Positions 45,560 through 56,049 of a stretch of 64,000 bases of DNA are shown here, one piece after another. The DNA is from Crotalaria pallida. Its lineage: Eukaryota; Streptophyta; Magnoliopsida; Fabales; Fabaceae. Within the stretch, counting starts at the first letter, position 1. Each line of letters starts with the position of its first letter. The notes under the pieces were generated by a model. That model worked only from the letters and a program-made list of their open reading frames with translations, did no database searches and was not told the DNA's origin. The translations under genes were made by a program, and so were the position numbers. The stretch lies in contig CM075651.1 of assembly GCA_037953625.1 (NCBI GenBank), positions 129,050,501-129,114,500 of the forward strand, written 5' to 3'.

Positions 45560-46243
45560 AACTTACGTGATTTTAAAATCTGAACTGTTGAAAACTGCAT
45601 CATTTTTCACGTTTCTTTCTCTCTCTTGTTCGTATTTCTCTCTTCTCTCTCATATGGTTCTTCATCAAATCATCATTTTCAGCCACAAAACTTCACAAAT
45701 CATACAAATTTCTTTCATATTTCATCATTATATCATCATTTCTACTCATTTCAGTTTCATGTTTCATATGCATATTTCTGACTATATTATGTTTATGTTT
45801 CTGTTTCATGTTTCTGACTCTATTGCTACTATGTTTTCGGGCCTTGTGTATGGTCTAGTTTGGTTAGTTTCGTTTGATTATTTGCTATGGTTGATGTCTT
45901 TTTGTTTTACACTATGCTTTGCTGCATAGTATGATACTCTGATATTATGGATTATGGTGCTATATTCGTTGTACGTTTTTATTCGTTGAGGCACTATTGT
46001 GGTTTATTTTGGTATTGTCTTTATTGTTATATTTTTATACCATTGTGAACTACTTACCTTCAACTTTTGGCAAAGGACTTTTCTCAACTTTCTTATCTTT
46101 TTCATGATGCCAAAAGGGGGAGAATATTTTGTTGATGTTGTTCTTGTAGGTTAAGTTTTATTATATTTTTCCTAGGTGTTTTACATTTAGGGGGAGTATG
46201 TTAAAACTTAGTGCTTAATTGAAAAGGAGGTTTGTCATCATCA

Positions 46244-46255
46244 AAAAGGGGGAGT
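46244..46255 (+). promoter_or_regulatory. polypurine tract of element A
   Basis: AAAAAGGGGGAG immediately upstream of the 3' LTR, the expected plus-strand primer. Confidence 0.8.
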
Positions 46256-46256
46256 T

Positions 46257-47802
46257 TGTAGGATTCTCATGTTTTGATGCTAACAATCTCTCTCCAAGCA
46301 ACAACATTGGCAACAAGCAAGCTACACCACATGAAGATTAGAATTAGGATTTTTATTAATTCTATTTCAATGTAATCTTTATTTTTTATGCAATGCATCT
46401 CATTGGTGTGGGTAGCTTAGGTGATTTTAAGCATCTTTAAATAATGTTTGATTAAGAGTGAAGATACTTTAAATCTTGATTAAATAGCTCTATTAAAAGT
46501 CTTGTGAAAATCCTTTTAGAAAAACCTTGTTTTTATTCAGATTCTGATCAGTTTACTCGAGTAATGAGTATTGGGTCACTCGAGTAATTTATGTCATGAC
46601 AGGTTAATCGAGTAATGGTTTACACATCACTCGAGTAACTTAATCTGACATGTTTTAATCGAGTGATGTTATATGGTTTACTCGAGTAATTCAATCAGTG
46701 TTTGGAAAATTATAAAAGGACTTAATTTTCTCTTTCACATGACATACACATTCATTCTTACAATTTTTATATACACTTTCAAAAGCAAATTCAAGAGTTA
46801 TTTTACATCTTTCAAAAGCTATCAAGATTCAACAAAGAACTTTTCATTCTTAACTCTATTTCTCTCATTGTTCAAATATTCTTGAGATCATAATTTTTGT
46901 TCTTAGTGGTTGTTGAAGATTTGCAATTTGTGATTGCATCATTGAAGTTTCAACACAAGTGAAGAATCTCACAAGGAAGACTTTGAGGATCAAATCAAAG
47001 CAAGAAAAGAGGATTGGTTGGAAGCATCTTCAATCAATTAGCAAGGAAATCTAGAATTCTCAAAAGGGGTAGATTAGATCAAAGTGTTTGGTACACACTT
47101 TGAGTTGGGTTTTAAGATAGGAGAACTAAGAATCTAGTTGCATCTTAAAACATTGTAAAATCTACATTTGAAGATTTCTAGTGAAGAATCTCTCTTGATT
47201 CAAGAGGGGACTGGAGTATCTTTCAAGTGGGTGAAAGTGAACCAGGATAAATCCTTGTGTCTCTTTTATTTTCATTCCTTGTATTGCATTAATTCATTAA
47301 CAATTGCATTTTTAGGTTAGAATTGGGGTTTTCTTAATTCTACTCAATTGATCTAAAATTGCATGTTAATATTACTTGAAGTTGTTCATATTAATCATTC
47401 ATAATTTGTTGAATCATCATAGCATTGTTATTCTTGAAGAACTCCATTGAAAACTGAGTTTTAATTGAATTTTACCCAGTTTACTCGAGTAAAGTTCTTG
47501 TCACTCGAGTAATCTGCTTTCAGTTTATGAACAATACTCGAGTAGGTTTTCTGTTACTCGAGTGATTTAAAAAATTGCTTTCGTAATACTCGAGTGATTT
47601 GCTGAATACTCGAGTGAAATTATTTTTGCTTGCGTATTACTCGAGTGAAGACTTGAGTTACTCGAGTAATCTGACTTGAATTTTTAAGAAATTTTATTTT
47701 CATAAAACCATTCTCTTAGGTGGACGAAAAATCTGTAATAAGGCTTCAATATTCTATTCACCCCCCTCTAGACTATATTGAGCCGCTTGTTGGTTTCCAA
47801 CA
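46257..47802 (+). repeat. 3' LTR of sirevirus A
   Basis: 1,546 bp; nearly identical to the 5' LTR, with all 14 palindromes conserved. Followed by the TSD AAGGT at 47803-47807. Confidence 0.95.
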
Positions 47803-48043
47803 AAGGTATTGACTTGCTCTTAAAGATGCTTCTGGGTGGTAGTAGATCCTGATGGCTGGGTAAATGGTTTTTGACCTCGAACAACATAAGAAACTGCACT
47901 TCCGGTATCATATACTTTCCGTTTTTTTTCCCACCAGCTGCTTTCAACCAACAACGAGCCTTCAATTCATCTAGATTATTTGAGGCAGAGTTCTCTGGTG
48001 ACTGCGACGACATAGCTTGCTTAAGCCTCATCATATAATCCTC

Positions 48044-50400
48044 CTGTAATTGAGGATTAATTAATACACAAATTGAAACTCTTAACAATAAGTGAACAAT
48101 CAGCCATATTATACTATGCACCAGCAACATGCTACAAACTTGCATTGTGAAAACAACATTCACACCTCAGTATTCCAGACTCAAGCTAGTACTATGCATA
48201 AAAATGATAGTATTACAAATTATAGTAGAAATTTCAGGTATTAGTTTAACCCAAGAGTGTTTATTAGTTTCAAGATGAAAGCTGATTCGGCTGCGCAAAT
48301 ACCACTCCCATCTTTTAATCTAATCTACTACATTTAAATGCAACAGCTTGAATAACATTCAGATTCATGTTTTAAAGCTCATCTCCTTTTCAGAAGGTAT
48401 TTAGCTCAATCGGCTTAGCAAATGAACTACGACTGGCCAAATGCAACAAAGCAAAACACTTCACCCAATCCTACCGCAAAGTAGTGACTCCAATAGAAAA
48501 TACGAACCAACCAACTTAAAACAACACCTTGAACACTCTATTAGCAGACCATAACACAAAAGACTAATTAACTTGCTACCATTTTAATCTACATAACTAA
48601 ATAACAAGCATTCAATACACTACCAGCAATAACATTAAAACCAAAATAACATCACATCGAAATATTACCAATAATAAATATGCATTAAATTATCAGCCAT
48701 GCTATAACTGAGGAAAAAGCTAATAAGTGAAAAATAATAACTAATAAGTAAATAAACTAATAAAAGTAATAAAACAAAAGACAACAAAGTGAAGAAAGAG
48801 TAGGACTGAACAAACTAAAAAGGGACTGCAACACGCATACAAAATCAAAACAGAGCAAAACAACAACAAAGGAAATATTTCGATGTGAAGAGGTTTTTTT
48901 AAATAAAAAATACATTATGTTTTGACTTTTGATCTCTCATATCTGATCTGTATTATGCGTTTGTACAAATTTGAAGAGTTTTTTTAATCTTCCAAAAGAA
49001 CAAAAAGAATGGATCATATGCAGAAGTATTTTAACCAAATACAATTCATATGCAAAAGTACTCTATCATTATTAAAAGTAGGAAGTAGCAAGCATCAAAG
49101 GAGAAGCAACATAACAACATGTGGCTGAACAGTAAAATAGCAGCAGAAATAGCATCAGCACAGCAGCAGAAATAGCAGAACAACAGCAGAAAACTACGCA
49201 GAACCAACAACAGAACATAGCATCAAAATAGTAACAGAAAGCAAACACAACAATAGAACATAGTAACACCTGAAACAGAAAAGAGTTAAATGGAACGGTT
49301 ACAGTCAGTAACAAGAAAATATTTGAAAGGTAGGGAATGTTTTGAAGAACTTATTATAGAGAGCATATTTGAGCTCAAGAGAATAGCTTAACAATTAGTC
49401 TTCTCTGAACAACTAATCTAACTTAAAACAATTAACAATTATTCTTCTTTTTTCTTTTTATCCTTAGCAAGTATTGCTTTTTAGTTTTTTCTTCTTCAGT
49501 AACTCCAACAAAAAAAAAGCATTGCTTTCTTCTTTTTTTTTTTCTTTTCCAGTAGCTTTAGTAAGTCCTTAGAGACTGAACCATATAAGATTATATCCAT
49601 AAAAAAAAAAGCATCATTCCATTTTTAGTTCAATGTTGGTGGAAATCTGATATCAATACTACCTTGCAAAACATGGACAAATTGTAGCAGAAAAGAATTA
49701 ACAATTTCAAGCAATTACTACACATATCAAAATCTTCTAGTAGAATGGACTTAACAATTAAAGCAATCACAACACATATCAAAATCAGTTATTACTATGC
49801 ATGTATGCATTCTCATTTCAAAAGAAAGACAAAACCCACCCTTCTCATCAAACCACCTAAGGCTTTAATTCTGATCTAATATATTTTTTGATCTTATCAT
49901 TTTTCATGTGGACAGTGAGCTAGGGAGGTTGTCAATCAGAACAATATACATGCACTGTATTATATTTCAACATAGAGAATCTAGCAATTGTCAAAATGGG
50001 AACACCCTTTAATTTCTTGTGGTTTGTTGCCAAACTTACTCCCACTTGAGAAACTCCCTTTCTAGAAAGGTTTCAAATAATTTTAAAAGTGTGCATCGTT
50101 GTCTCCAATAAGCTCTAACATTGCAAGGCCAACTCTTTAAGCCCACATCTAAATTCATTTCCCATCACGACCATAATAATTATGGAATAAAAATATATAC
50201 AAAGAATAATAATGATTCATGTCAGTGAAATAATGAGAAAATGTGATTTTAGTGACTGCTATTCTAGCTGCCATGTTATTCTCGTAAAAGGACAAATCGA
50301 TATTCAAATCCACACAATATTAAAATGAAGAAATAAAGTGTAGTCAAGGGGTTCAAAGGGAAATGAGTAAAACCCTCTTCTCATTATTTTCCTTCAAATG
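48044..50400. other. CACTA interior, non-coding
   Basis: AT-rich interior of the CACTA element. A CAG/CAA-rich imperfect repeat (GCAGAAATAGCA and relatives) at 49130-49270 produces a fortuitous Cys/Phe-rich minus frame. No transposase (TNPD-type) coding was found. Confidence 0.55.
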
Positions 50401-50790
50401 ATAAAGATCAGATGCTGTGTTCTTCGAATTCTGGAAAAAAGCACAATGGAGGAAAAGACTGTTACTACACAATACCTGGGGAAGGCACTGGTCGCAGGGT
50501 GGGTGCTGGGAGCGGCGGCGTCGTCGTGGGTGCTGGTGGAGCGCGCTGTCGTCGTGGTGCTGGGAGCAGCGGTGTCAGAGCGAGGGAGAATGGGAGTGGG
50601 TGCTGGGCACAGTCGTCGTGGCTTCTGAGGGAGCGCGCCGTCTTCGTGGCTGTTGGAGCCGCCATCGTCGTGGTTCCCCGAAGTAGCAGCGTGAGAGGGA
50701 TGGTGAAAGTGGGAGTGAATTGGTACCTGATGAGGGAAAGGGAGCGTCTGAGAAATGAGTGAGGGAATGAGGGTTAGTCAAAAATTAAAA
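50401..50790 (-). other. GC-rich 5' region of the CACTA element
   Basis: Much GC-richer than its surroundings and open in several frames on both strands. Since the element's protein reads on the minus strand, this is probably its promoter-proximal leader or first exon; no frame shows a domain. Confidence 0.35.
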
Positions 50791-51060
50791 GGATTACCGA
50801 GGGCTTTACCGAGGGACAAATTTTTTTTGCTATTTCCGAGGAAATTTTCGACGGGTTTTTGCTCGGTAACTTTTATTTAATTAAAATTTAATATTTATTT
50901 ATTTTTTTTAATATTTTCGAAGGCATTTCCGACGGATTAGCCCTCGGTAATTTTTTGTCAGGGTGGAAAAGTTTTTTAGTGTTACCGAGGGCTCAATCTC
51001 TCGGTAATTCTATTTTTACCGAGGGCCTCGAAGGCCCTCGGTAACGGGCGTCGGTAATAG
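50791..51060. repeat. CACTA subterminal repeats, right
   Basis: Copies of TTACCGAGGGC and CCCTCGGTAA, inverted relative to the left end. Confidence 0.85.
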
Positions 51061-51077
51061 TGCATATTCTTGTAGTG

Positions 51078-51817
51078 GGAGATGCACTTTTTGATAAAGA
51101 AACTGAGTAACCAATTGGGCAAATAGTAATCATATGTGGTCGTAATAAGATCTTAGTATCAACCCTTGAATCTCTTGAATAGAAGGTTCCGGTGAAGGTA
51201 ATTGGCTTCACTCCTTAAACCTCTTATATCTGAATGGAGTCAAGTTGAGATAGATGAGCATAATAGAATGGCAGTAAATGAAACTTTCTTTCTATATATG
51301 TGCAGGTTAGAGGATTTGAGACTATTATGGCAAAATGGATGGGAGCCTGTGACTGCATTATTACAAAAGTACGTTAATTAATCGAACTAGCTCCTTATGT
51401 GTTACTTCATTTGTCTGCTACCATAAGCTCATTGGTTCTATGAAAATTTCATCCTGGGCCAGGTACAATTGCTAAAGCATTGATCAGAGGGCTTCCCATA
51501 ATCCTCAATCACTATATCCCCAGACAGGTGAGAAATTAAAATGTTGTGCTCTTTTCCATTCAGTCTTGTTTTTTATTCAACCCCTTATTGATTCTCAGCT
51601 ACAATGATAACTACAGGAAAAGGGTAATGTGCCTTATGTGGTAGAAAATGGAGTTAGTGTCTTCACCCGCAGCTCTAACGAAACAGCAAGAATCGTGGCC
51701 GAATGGTTCAGCACAAAATCAGATGATCTGAAAAGAATGTCAGAGAATGCACTGAAATTAGCACAACCTGAGGCCGTGTTCGACATCGTGAGGGACATTA
51801 ATGAGCTTGCTTTGTAA
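51078..51817 (+). pseudogene. MGD: MGDG synthase, 3' exons, disrupted
   Basis: Exons 51078-51197, 51306-51368, about 51453-51527 and 51617-51817 encode the C-terminal quarter of monogalactosyldiacylglycerol synthase, which makes the main galactolipid of plastid membranes from UDP-galactose and diacylglycerol. Visible motifs: PIGQIVIICGRNK, VRGFETIMAKWMGACDCI, GPGTIAKALIRGLPIILN, EKGNVPYVVENG and LAQPEAVFDIV. It ends INELAL and stops at 51817. Defects: stop codons TAA (after KETE) and TAG (where the family has Trp in LEWK) in the first exon, no AG acceptor before the third exon, and the CACTA element splitting the first exon. The catalytic N-terminal domain is not in the window. The short C-terminus resembles type B (MGD2/MGD3) enzymes. 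Confidence 0.88.
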
Positions 51818-52025
51818 CGCAAGCTGTCGAAACTTCCATACATGCTGACCTCATCATTTACTAGCCAAAATCTAATCCTTTAATTAATTCTACATATCTC
51901 ACATTAGCCCTTTGTTCCATTAGGGTTGACTTGGTACAAGGTAATCTGCATAACAAAATAGCTCAATTAAAATTCTCAATTCTTTCTTAATTATCATCTT
52001 GTTATTATGACTGCAATCAATTGGA
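51818..52025. other. spacer between the MGD remnant and the PPR fragment
   Basis: AT-rich; 3' flank of the MGDG synthase remnant. Nothing else seen. Confidence 0.5.
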
Positions 52026-52472
52026 TATCATCCTGACTGTGTGACTTGTAACTATTTACTATCATCTCTTTGTGTAGTTAATCAATTGGTGGAGGTAGTT
52101 AAGGTTCTGAAGGGGATGGGTGAACCAGGGTGCATTCCTGATTTTAATAGTTATGGCATTGTGATTGGTGCATTGTACAAGGTCAGAAAGACTGTTGAGG
52201 AAGAAGATATGATGAAGCAAATGGTGGTGAAACATGGTCTGACCCCAGGACAGGGGACTCTAGTGAAATTGTTCATGACACTGCGGGTGAACAGGGAGAT
52301 ATGGAAAGCTGTTGAGTTGATTGAGTTCCTAGAGAAAGAGGGTCACTCTGTTGGATTTGAGAGTTACGAGTTGGTGGTTGAAGGGTGCGTGGAGAAGCGT
52401 GAGTATGTTTTAGCCGGAAAGGTTGCAGTGAGGATGCTAGTCCATTTTTTTGTTGACTCAAATATTCTTTAA
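52026..52472 (+). pseudogene. PPR-protein fragment
   Basis: An open frame of about 145 codons starts at YHPDCVTCNYLLSSLC and contains repeats of the pentatricopeptide type (GCIPDFNSYGIVIGALYKVR, KHGLTPGQGTLVKLFMTL, GHSVGFESYELVVEGCVEKR). PPR proteins bind organellar RNA. There is no start region, and the normal C-terminus is lost: after GKVAVRM the frame runs into foreign sequence next to the CACTA-like repeats. It is a broken piece, captured or truncated. Confidence 0.75.
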
Positions 52473-52479
52473 TTTATGG

Positions 52480-52902
52480 TTTTACTGTCGCAAATGTATT
52501 TTTACTTGCAGCGGTTAAGAACCGTCGCAATTACTTTTATAAAATAGAAATAGGCATTTTGCGGCGGTTAAAACTGTCGCAATTGTTTTCATAATATAAA
52601 GAGGCATCTTGCGGCGGTTATAAACTGTCGCAATTGTTTTATAAAAATATATAGGCATCTTGCGACGGTTATAACTGTCGTAACTTTTTAATGGAATTTC
52701 ATATTTGCAATTTGCGGGGGTTTTGTACCGCCGCAAATTTTGCGTCAGAATTCTACAGCCGTTGCCATAACCGCTGCAAAATATTATTCCCGACGGTCAG
52801 TTCTGCGTGAGTTAGAGAACCGCCGCAAATATATTTTGCGATGGTTAAAACCACCGCAAAAGACCTTCATAAACCATCGCAATTTGCCCGTTTTTTGTGG
52901 TG
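52480..52902. mobile_element. end of a second CACTA-like element
   Basis: Dense repeats of GCGGCGGTTAAAAC / GTTTTAACCGCCGC-type units in both orientations (for example TTGCGGCGGTTAAAACTGTC), as in CACTA subterminal regions, end at TTTTTTGTGGTG (52902), one change from the usual TTTTTTGTAGTG terminus. No matching left end was found, so it is a fragment. Confidence 0.6.
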
Positions 52903-53401
52903 ACAGCACGGCGAGGAGTGGTGCGGCTGACCGTCGTGTCTGTCGCAGCTCGGAACAGAGCTTCCATGGCTGCTGGGAGAAGTGGATCGCGGCTGGATCG
53001 CGGCTGGAGAAGAGAATCGCTGCTGAAGAAGAGGTGAGAATTTGGGAACCTAATTTTTGATCATGTAAAATCACAATTTTGACCTTATTTTAAATCTGAA
53101 AACCCATTTTGCCCTTATTTTTGGGCCCTTAATTCAGCCCAATTTCCCTCTTTTCAGAATCCTAATTTTCAATTTTTCATCAGCCACAAACAGTAGGCAC
53201 GTTTTTTCTTCCACTTCCACTTCCATGTTCGTTTCGTTTCCTCTTCTCCTTCTTCTACAATTCGTTCTGCAATTCCACCAAGGCAGCAACCCGTTTCCTC
53301 CTTCCTAAACCGCCGCACTTCCTGAACCGTCGTGCCAACCACCAACCTCGTTTCCTTCCTGAACCGCTGCAATTCATTTCCTCTTTCATAAAGCCCCAAC
53401 C
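52903..53401 (+). other. 5' leader region of the hAT gene
   Basis: GC-rich at first, with a 12-bp tandem GATCGCGGCTGG at about 52984-53007, then C/T-rich sequence up to the ATG. An overlapping minus frame (53169-53411) is low-complexity. This is probably the promoter and leader of the hAT element; its terminal inverted repeat could not be identified. Confidence 0.4.
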
Positions 53402-55940
53402 ATGGCTTCATCTTCTCAAACTCCCAATGCTACACCCACTCCTCAAACCGATGCTACTTCCGTTTTGCATAGACCCACAGGGAGGAATGTTGATATGGCT
53501 TGGCAATGGAACCATATGAAGGACATTAACAATAAAAAGAGTGTCACTTGCAATTTTTGCTTACAAACAAGTACGGGTGGGATAACCAGAGCAAAGCAAC
53601 ATCAAATTGGAGTGAAGGGGAATGTTGTAGCTTGCACCAAGACACCACCAGAAGTGAGGCAACAAATTATAGATGCTGAAGTTAAGAAAAAGGCTGACAA
53701 AGATGCAATTTTTGTTGAGTCAAATGGACATTTTGATGATGATGAAGAAGAAGTGCAAGAAATTTATGACATGATGGCCGGAGGCAAGACTGCTAAAAGA
53801 GTAAAATCAGTGAAGGGCCCGATGGACTTGCATTACCGTAAAGCTGCGAAGCAATCAAGTATAAATGAGGCTATCGACAAAGAAGCAAGAGCAAAAATGG
53901 TTCAGTTCATAGCTAAGTTCTTTTACAAGTGTGGAATTCCTTTTAATGTTGTGCGTGATAGTAGCTTCAAGTTGATGATGGAGGCAGTTGCTAATTATGG
54001 TCCGCACTTAAAGCTTCCAAGCTATCATGAATTGAGGGTTCCATTGTTACAAAAGGAAGTCCAGCTCACAAAGGAGTTACTAAAAGGACACGTATTAGAG
54101 CGTGCAAGCTCAGGCTGTTCAATAATGTCTGATTCTTGGACTGATATAAAAGGTAGGGTACTCATTAACGTCTTGGTCAATTGTCCACTTGGGACTATGT
54201 TTATAAAGAGTGTTGATGCTTCTGGATACATGAGGACGGGAGACACGGTAGCTGAACTCTTAGACTCTTTTATTACTGAGATTGGAGAAGAAAATGTGGT
54301 GCAAATTATAACTGACAATGGTAGCAACTATGTGATGGCTAGTAAGATATTAGTTTTCTACTTGTTAAAATTTATTTACTTTGTTGTTGCTGAAATTTAC
54401 CACTGTGTTGGTTTGCTGAAATACATTTAATTTCATCCTTATAGGTAGAATTTTGCAAGCAAGAAGACGCCATCTCTACTGGACTCCATGTGCCGCACAT
54501 TGTGTAGATTTGATGCTAGAAGACATTGGAAAACTAGAAAGAGTTAAAAGGGCAATACAAACTGGTTCTGGTCTGGTAAGCTTCATCTACAATCACACAT
54601 TGGCATTGAACACAATGAGAAAGTTCACTAAGAAAACAGAATTGGTTAAAGCTGGAGTCACAAGATTTGCTACCAACTTTCTCACATTGCAAAGGTTGAA
54701 TGAACAAAAAGGAAATCTTAGGAAGATGTTTTGTTCAGATGAGTGGAAGAATTCTAAGACAGCCAAAGAACCTAGAGGAAAAAGGGCATTTGATATTGTA
54801 ATGTCACCCTTATTTTGGAGTGATGTACTTTATTGTATCAAAGCCATGGGGCCACTTGTGAAAGTGTTGAGGTTGGTTGACAATGAGAAAAGTCCGGCCA
54901 TGGGTTACATATATGAGGCAATGGATAGGGCCAAGGAAACTATGATAGCTGCCTTTCAAGGTGATGAAAAATTATATGAGGATCTTTTTGACATCATTGA
55001 TAGAAGATGGGAATGTCAACTTCATCATCCGTTGCATGCCGCGGGGCATTACCTTAATCCTAAGTTTTTCTATAAGAATCCAGAAATTGACAATGATGCT
55101 GAAGTTACTTTAGGATTTTATCAATGCATTGAGAAGTTGTGCGCTAGTGAAGAGGAAGTTGATATAGCTACCAAGGAGTTGAGTTCTTATCGAAGATCAA
55201 GTGGAACCTTTGGCTTGAAGGCAGCTATAAGACAAAGAGTTATATATTATGTATTCTTTTCTTGTAAAATTATAATGCTAATTATTATTTTATTAAATTA
55301 TAGCGGAGTGGTGGAAGAATTATGAAGCACATGTTCCAAATTTGAGAAAAGTGGCAATGATGGTGTTGAACTTAACTTGTAGCTCATCAGGATGTGAGCG
55401 TAATTGGAGTACTTTTGAGCAAGTAAGTAATTAGTTACGTATTGAATAAATGTTAAATTATTTCATTTTGTCAATTTGAAATTAATGTTCTTTTTATTAA
55501 AAAAAAAATAGATCCATTCAAAGAAGAGGAACAAACTTGAGCATCATCAGAAGTTGCAAGATTTAGTTTTTGTCAAATACAACCAAACACTGAAGGAACG
55601 CTTTGACATGCGTGATTTAATTGATGTCATTCAGTTGAATAATATTGATGAATGCTGTAATAAGTGGCTAACAGGACAAGCTGGTGAAGAGTTTGGAGAT
55701 GAAGTACAAGTAGAGGAAGGGGATGAGATGCTGCGAGAAAATATTTATGGTTATAAAAGGAAGCAACCAAGGCAGCGAGGTGCATCTTCTTCTGGTTCTA
55801 AGAGGAAAGCAACACAACAAGTTCAAGAGGAAACATCTGATGGAGATGAGAATGTGACTGAAACAGTTTATAATTTAAGTAGTGAAGGAGAGAGTGCAGC
55901 TCATGATGAAGAATATTTAGGAGAAAGTGATGACTATTGA
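53402..55940 (+). CDS. hAT-superfamily transposase (BED finger, DUF659, hAT C)
   Basis: Exon 1 53402-54341, exon 2 54445 to about 55238, exon 3 55304-55422, exon 4 55512-55940. The first intron joins cleanly in frame (…NYVMAS|RILQARRRHLYWTPCAAH), as does the last (STFEQ|IHSKKRNK). Domains: BED zinc finger (CNFC … H … C, about residues 48-80), DUF659 region (SDSWTDIKGRVLINV with a catalytic Asp, ITDNGSNY), the WTPCAAHCVDLMLEDI motif, and the hAT dimerisation region (SGCERNWSTFEQIHSKKR). A Ser/Glu-rich acidic tail follows. Intron 2 is doubtful: the phase-correct junction would need a 40-nt intron, and the 65-nt alternative shifts frame, so this copy may be slightly damaged. TIRs and the 8-bp TSD were not found. 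Confidence 0.82.
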
Positions 55941-56049
55941 AGTTATGAAATTAGTCATTTTAATTTAAGCCTTGGAGGTTTGCAATTAGTTTTTGAGGCC
56001 TAAGAGCTTGGTTTATTGTTTACTTATATTGAAGTCTAGACCTATCCAG
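55941..56049. other. 3' flank of the hAT gene
   Basis: Short AT-rich stretch between the hAT stop codon and the sirevirus C LTR, probably the hAT 3' UTR. The exact border of C lies somewhere in 56030-56072. Confidence 0.4.

Larger units (their letters stand above)
45086..46256 (+). other. sirevirus A 3' non-coding region
   Basis: No envelope-like gene. It contains a third ACTCGAGT array (45335-45559), a C/T- and T-rich stretch with a fortuitous hydrophobic frame (45543-45929), and three polypurine-type runs: AAAAGGGGGAGAA near 46106, TTTAGGGGGAGTATG near 46188, and AAAAAGGGGGAG next to the 3' LTR. Multiple polypurine runs are a recalled trait of sireviruses. Confidence 0.75.
38557..47802 (+). 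mobile_element. sirevirus (Ty1/copia) element A, full length
   Basis: 9,246 bp with LTRs of 1,547 and 1,546 bp and a perfect 5-bp TSD, AAGGT (38552-38556 and 47803-47807). The LTRs differ at only about four or five sites (for example near 39153 and 39518, and one C fewer in the run at 47761), so it is very young. It has an initiator-Met primer-binding site, gag with two zinc knuckles, pol in copia order (protease, integrase, RT, RNase H), a non-coding 3' region with repeated GGGGGAG polypurine tracts, and arrays of ACTCGAGT palindromes. The only clear coding lesion is a one-base shift at about 43095. Confidence 0.96.
38404..48043 (-). pseudogene. CACTA-encoded protein (TNP/Ptta-like C-terminus), interrupted
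   Basis: An exon starts after acceptor CAATTACAG at 48043 and codes EDYMMRLKQAMSSQSPENSA, then ELKARCWLKAAGGKK, wording typical of the accessory protein of plant CACTA elements. A one-base length change in the A-run near 47925 shifts the frame; the other frame continues as SAVSYVVRGQKPFTQPSGS and QKHL, then a TAA, then EQVNT. Element A then interrupts it at 47802/38557. Beyond it, the same frame resumes as TLENQSLKERLASLEQIV (coiled coil) and a Pro-rich tail to TAG at 38443-38445, with a further acidic DDDDGYND to TAA at 38404. Frameshift, stop and insertion make it a pseudogene. Confidence 0.75.
37736..51077 (-). mobile_element. CACTA (En/Spm) transposon, split by a sirevirus
   Basis: Ends CACTACAAGAA (37736) and TTCTTGTAGTG (51077). 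Both ends carry many subterminal copies of TTACCGAGGGC / GCCCTCGGTAA in both orientations (37760-38110 and 50790-51055), the expected transposase-binding arrays. Without the 9,246-bp copia insertion and its 5-bp TSD it would be about 4.1 kb, and it encodes only part of a transposon protein on the minus strand, so it is non-autonomous. The 3-bp TSD is GGA if two bases, TC, were added at the left junction. It lies inside an MGDG synthase exon. Confidence 0.88.

Noticed and set aside
45543..45929. 128-codon hydrophobic frame after pol of element A, in the position of an envelope-like gene
   Set aside because: It starts inside the palindrome array and is T-rich low-complexity sequence; there is no signal peptide followed by a structured ectodomain and no similarity to sirevirus envelope-like proteins that I recognise.
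50398..50781. Overlapping open frames on both strands in a GC-rich patch
   Set aside because: Three plus frames and two minus frames are open at once, which reflects base composition. None shows a domain.
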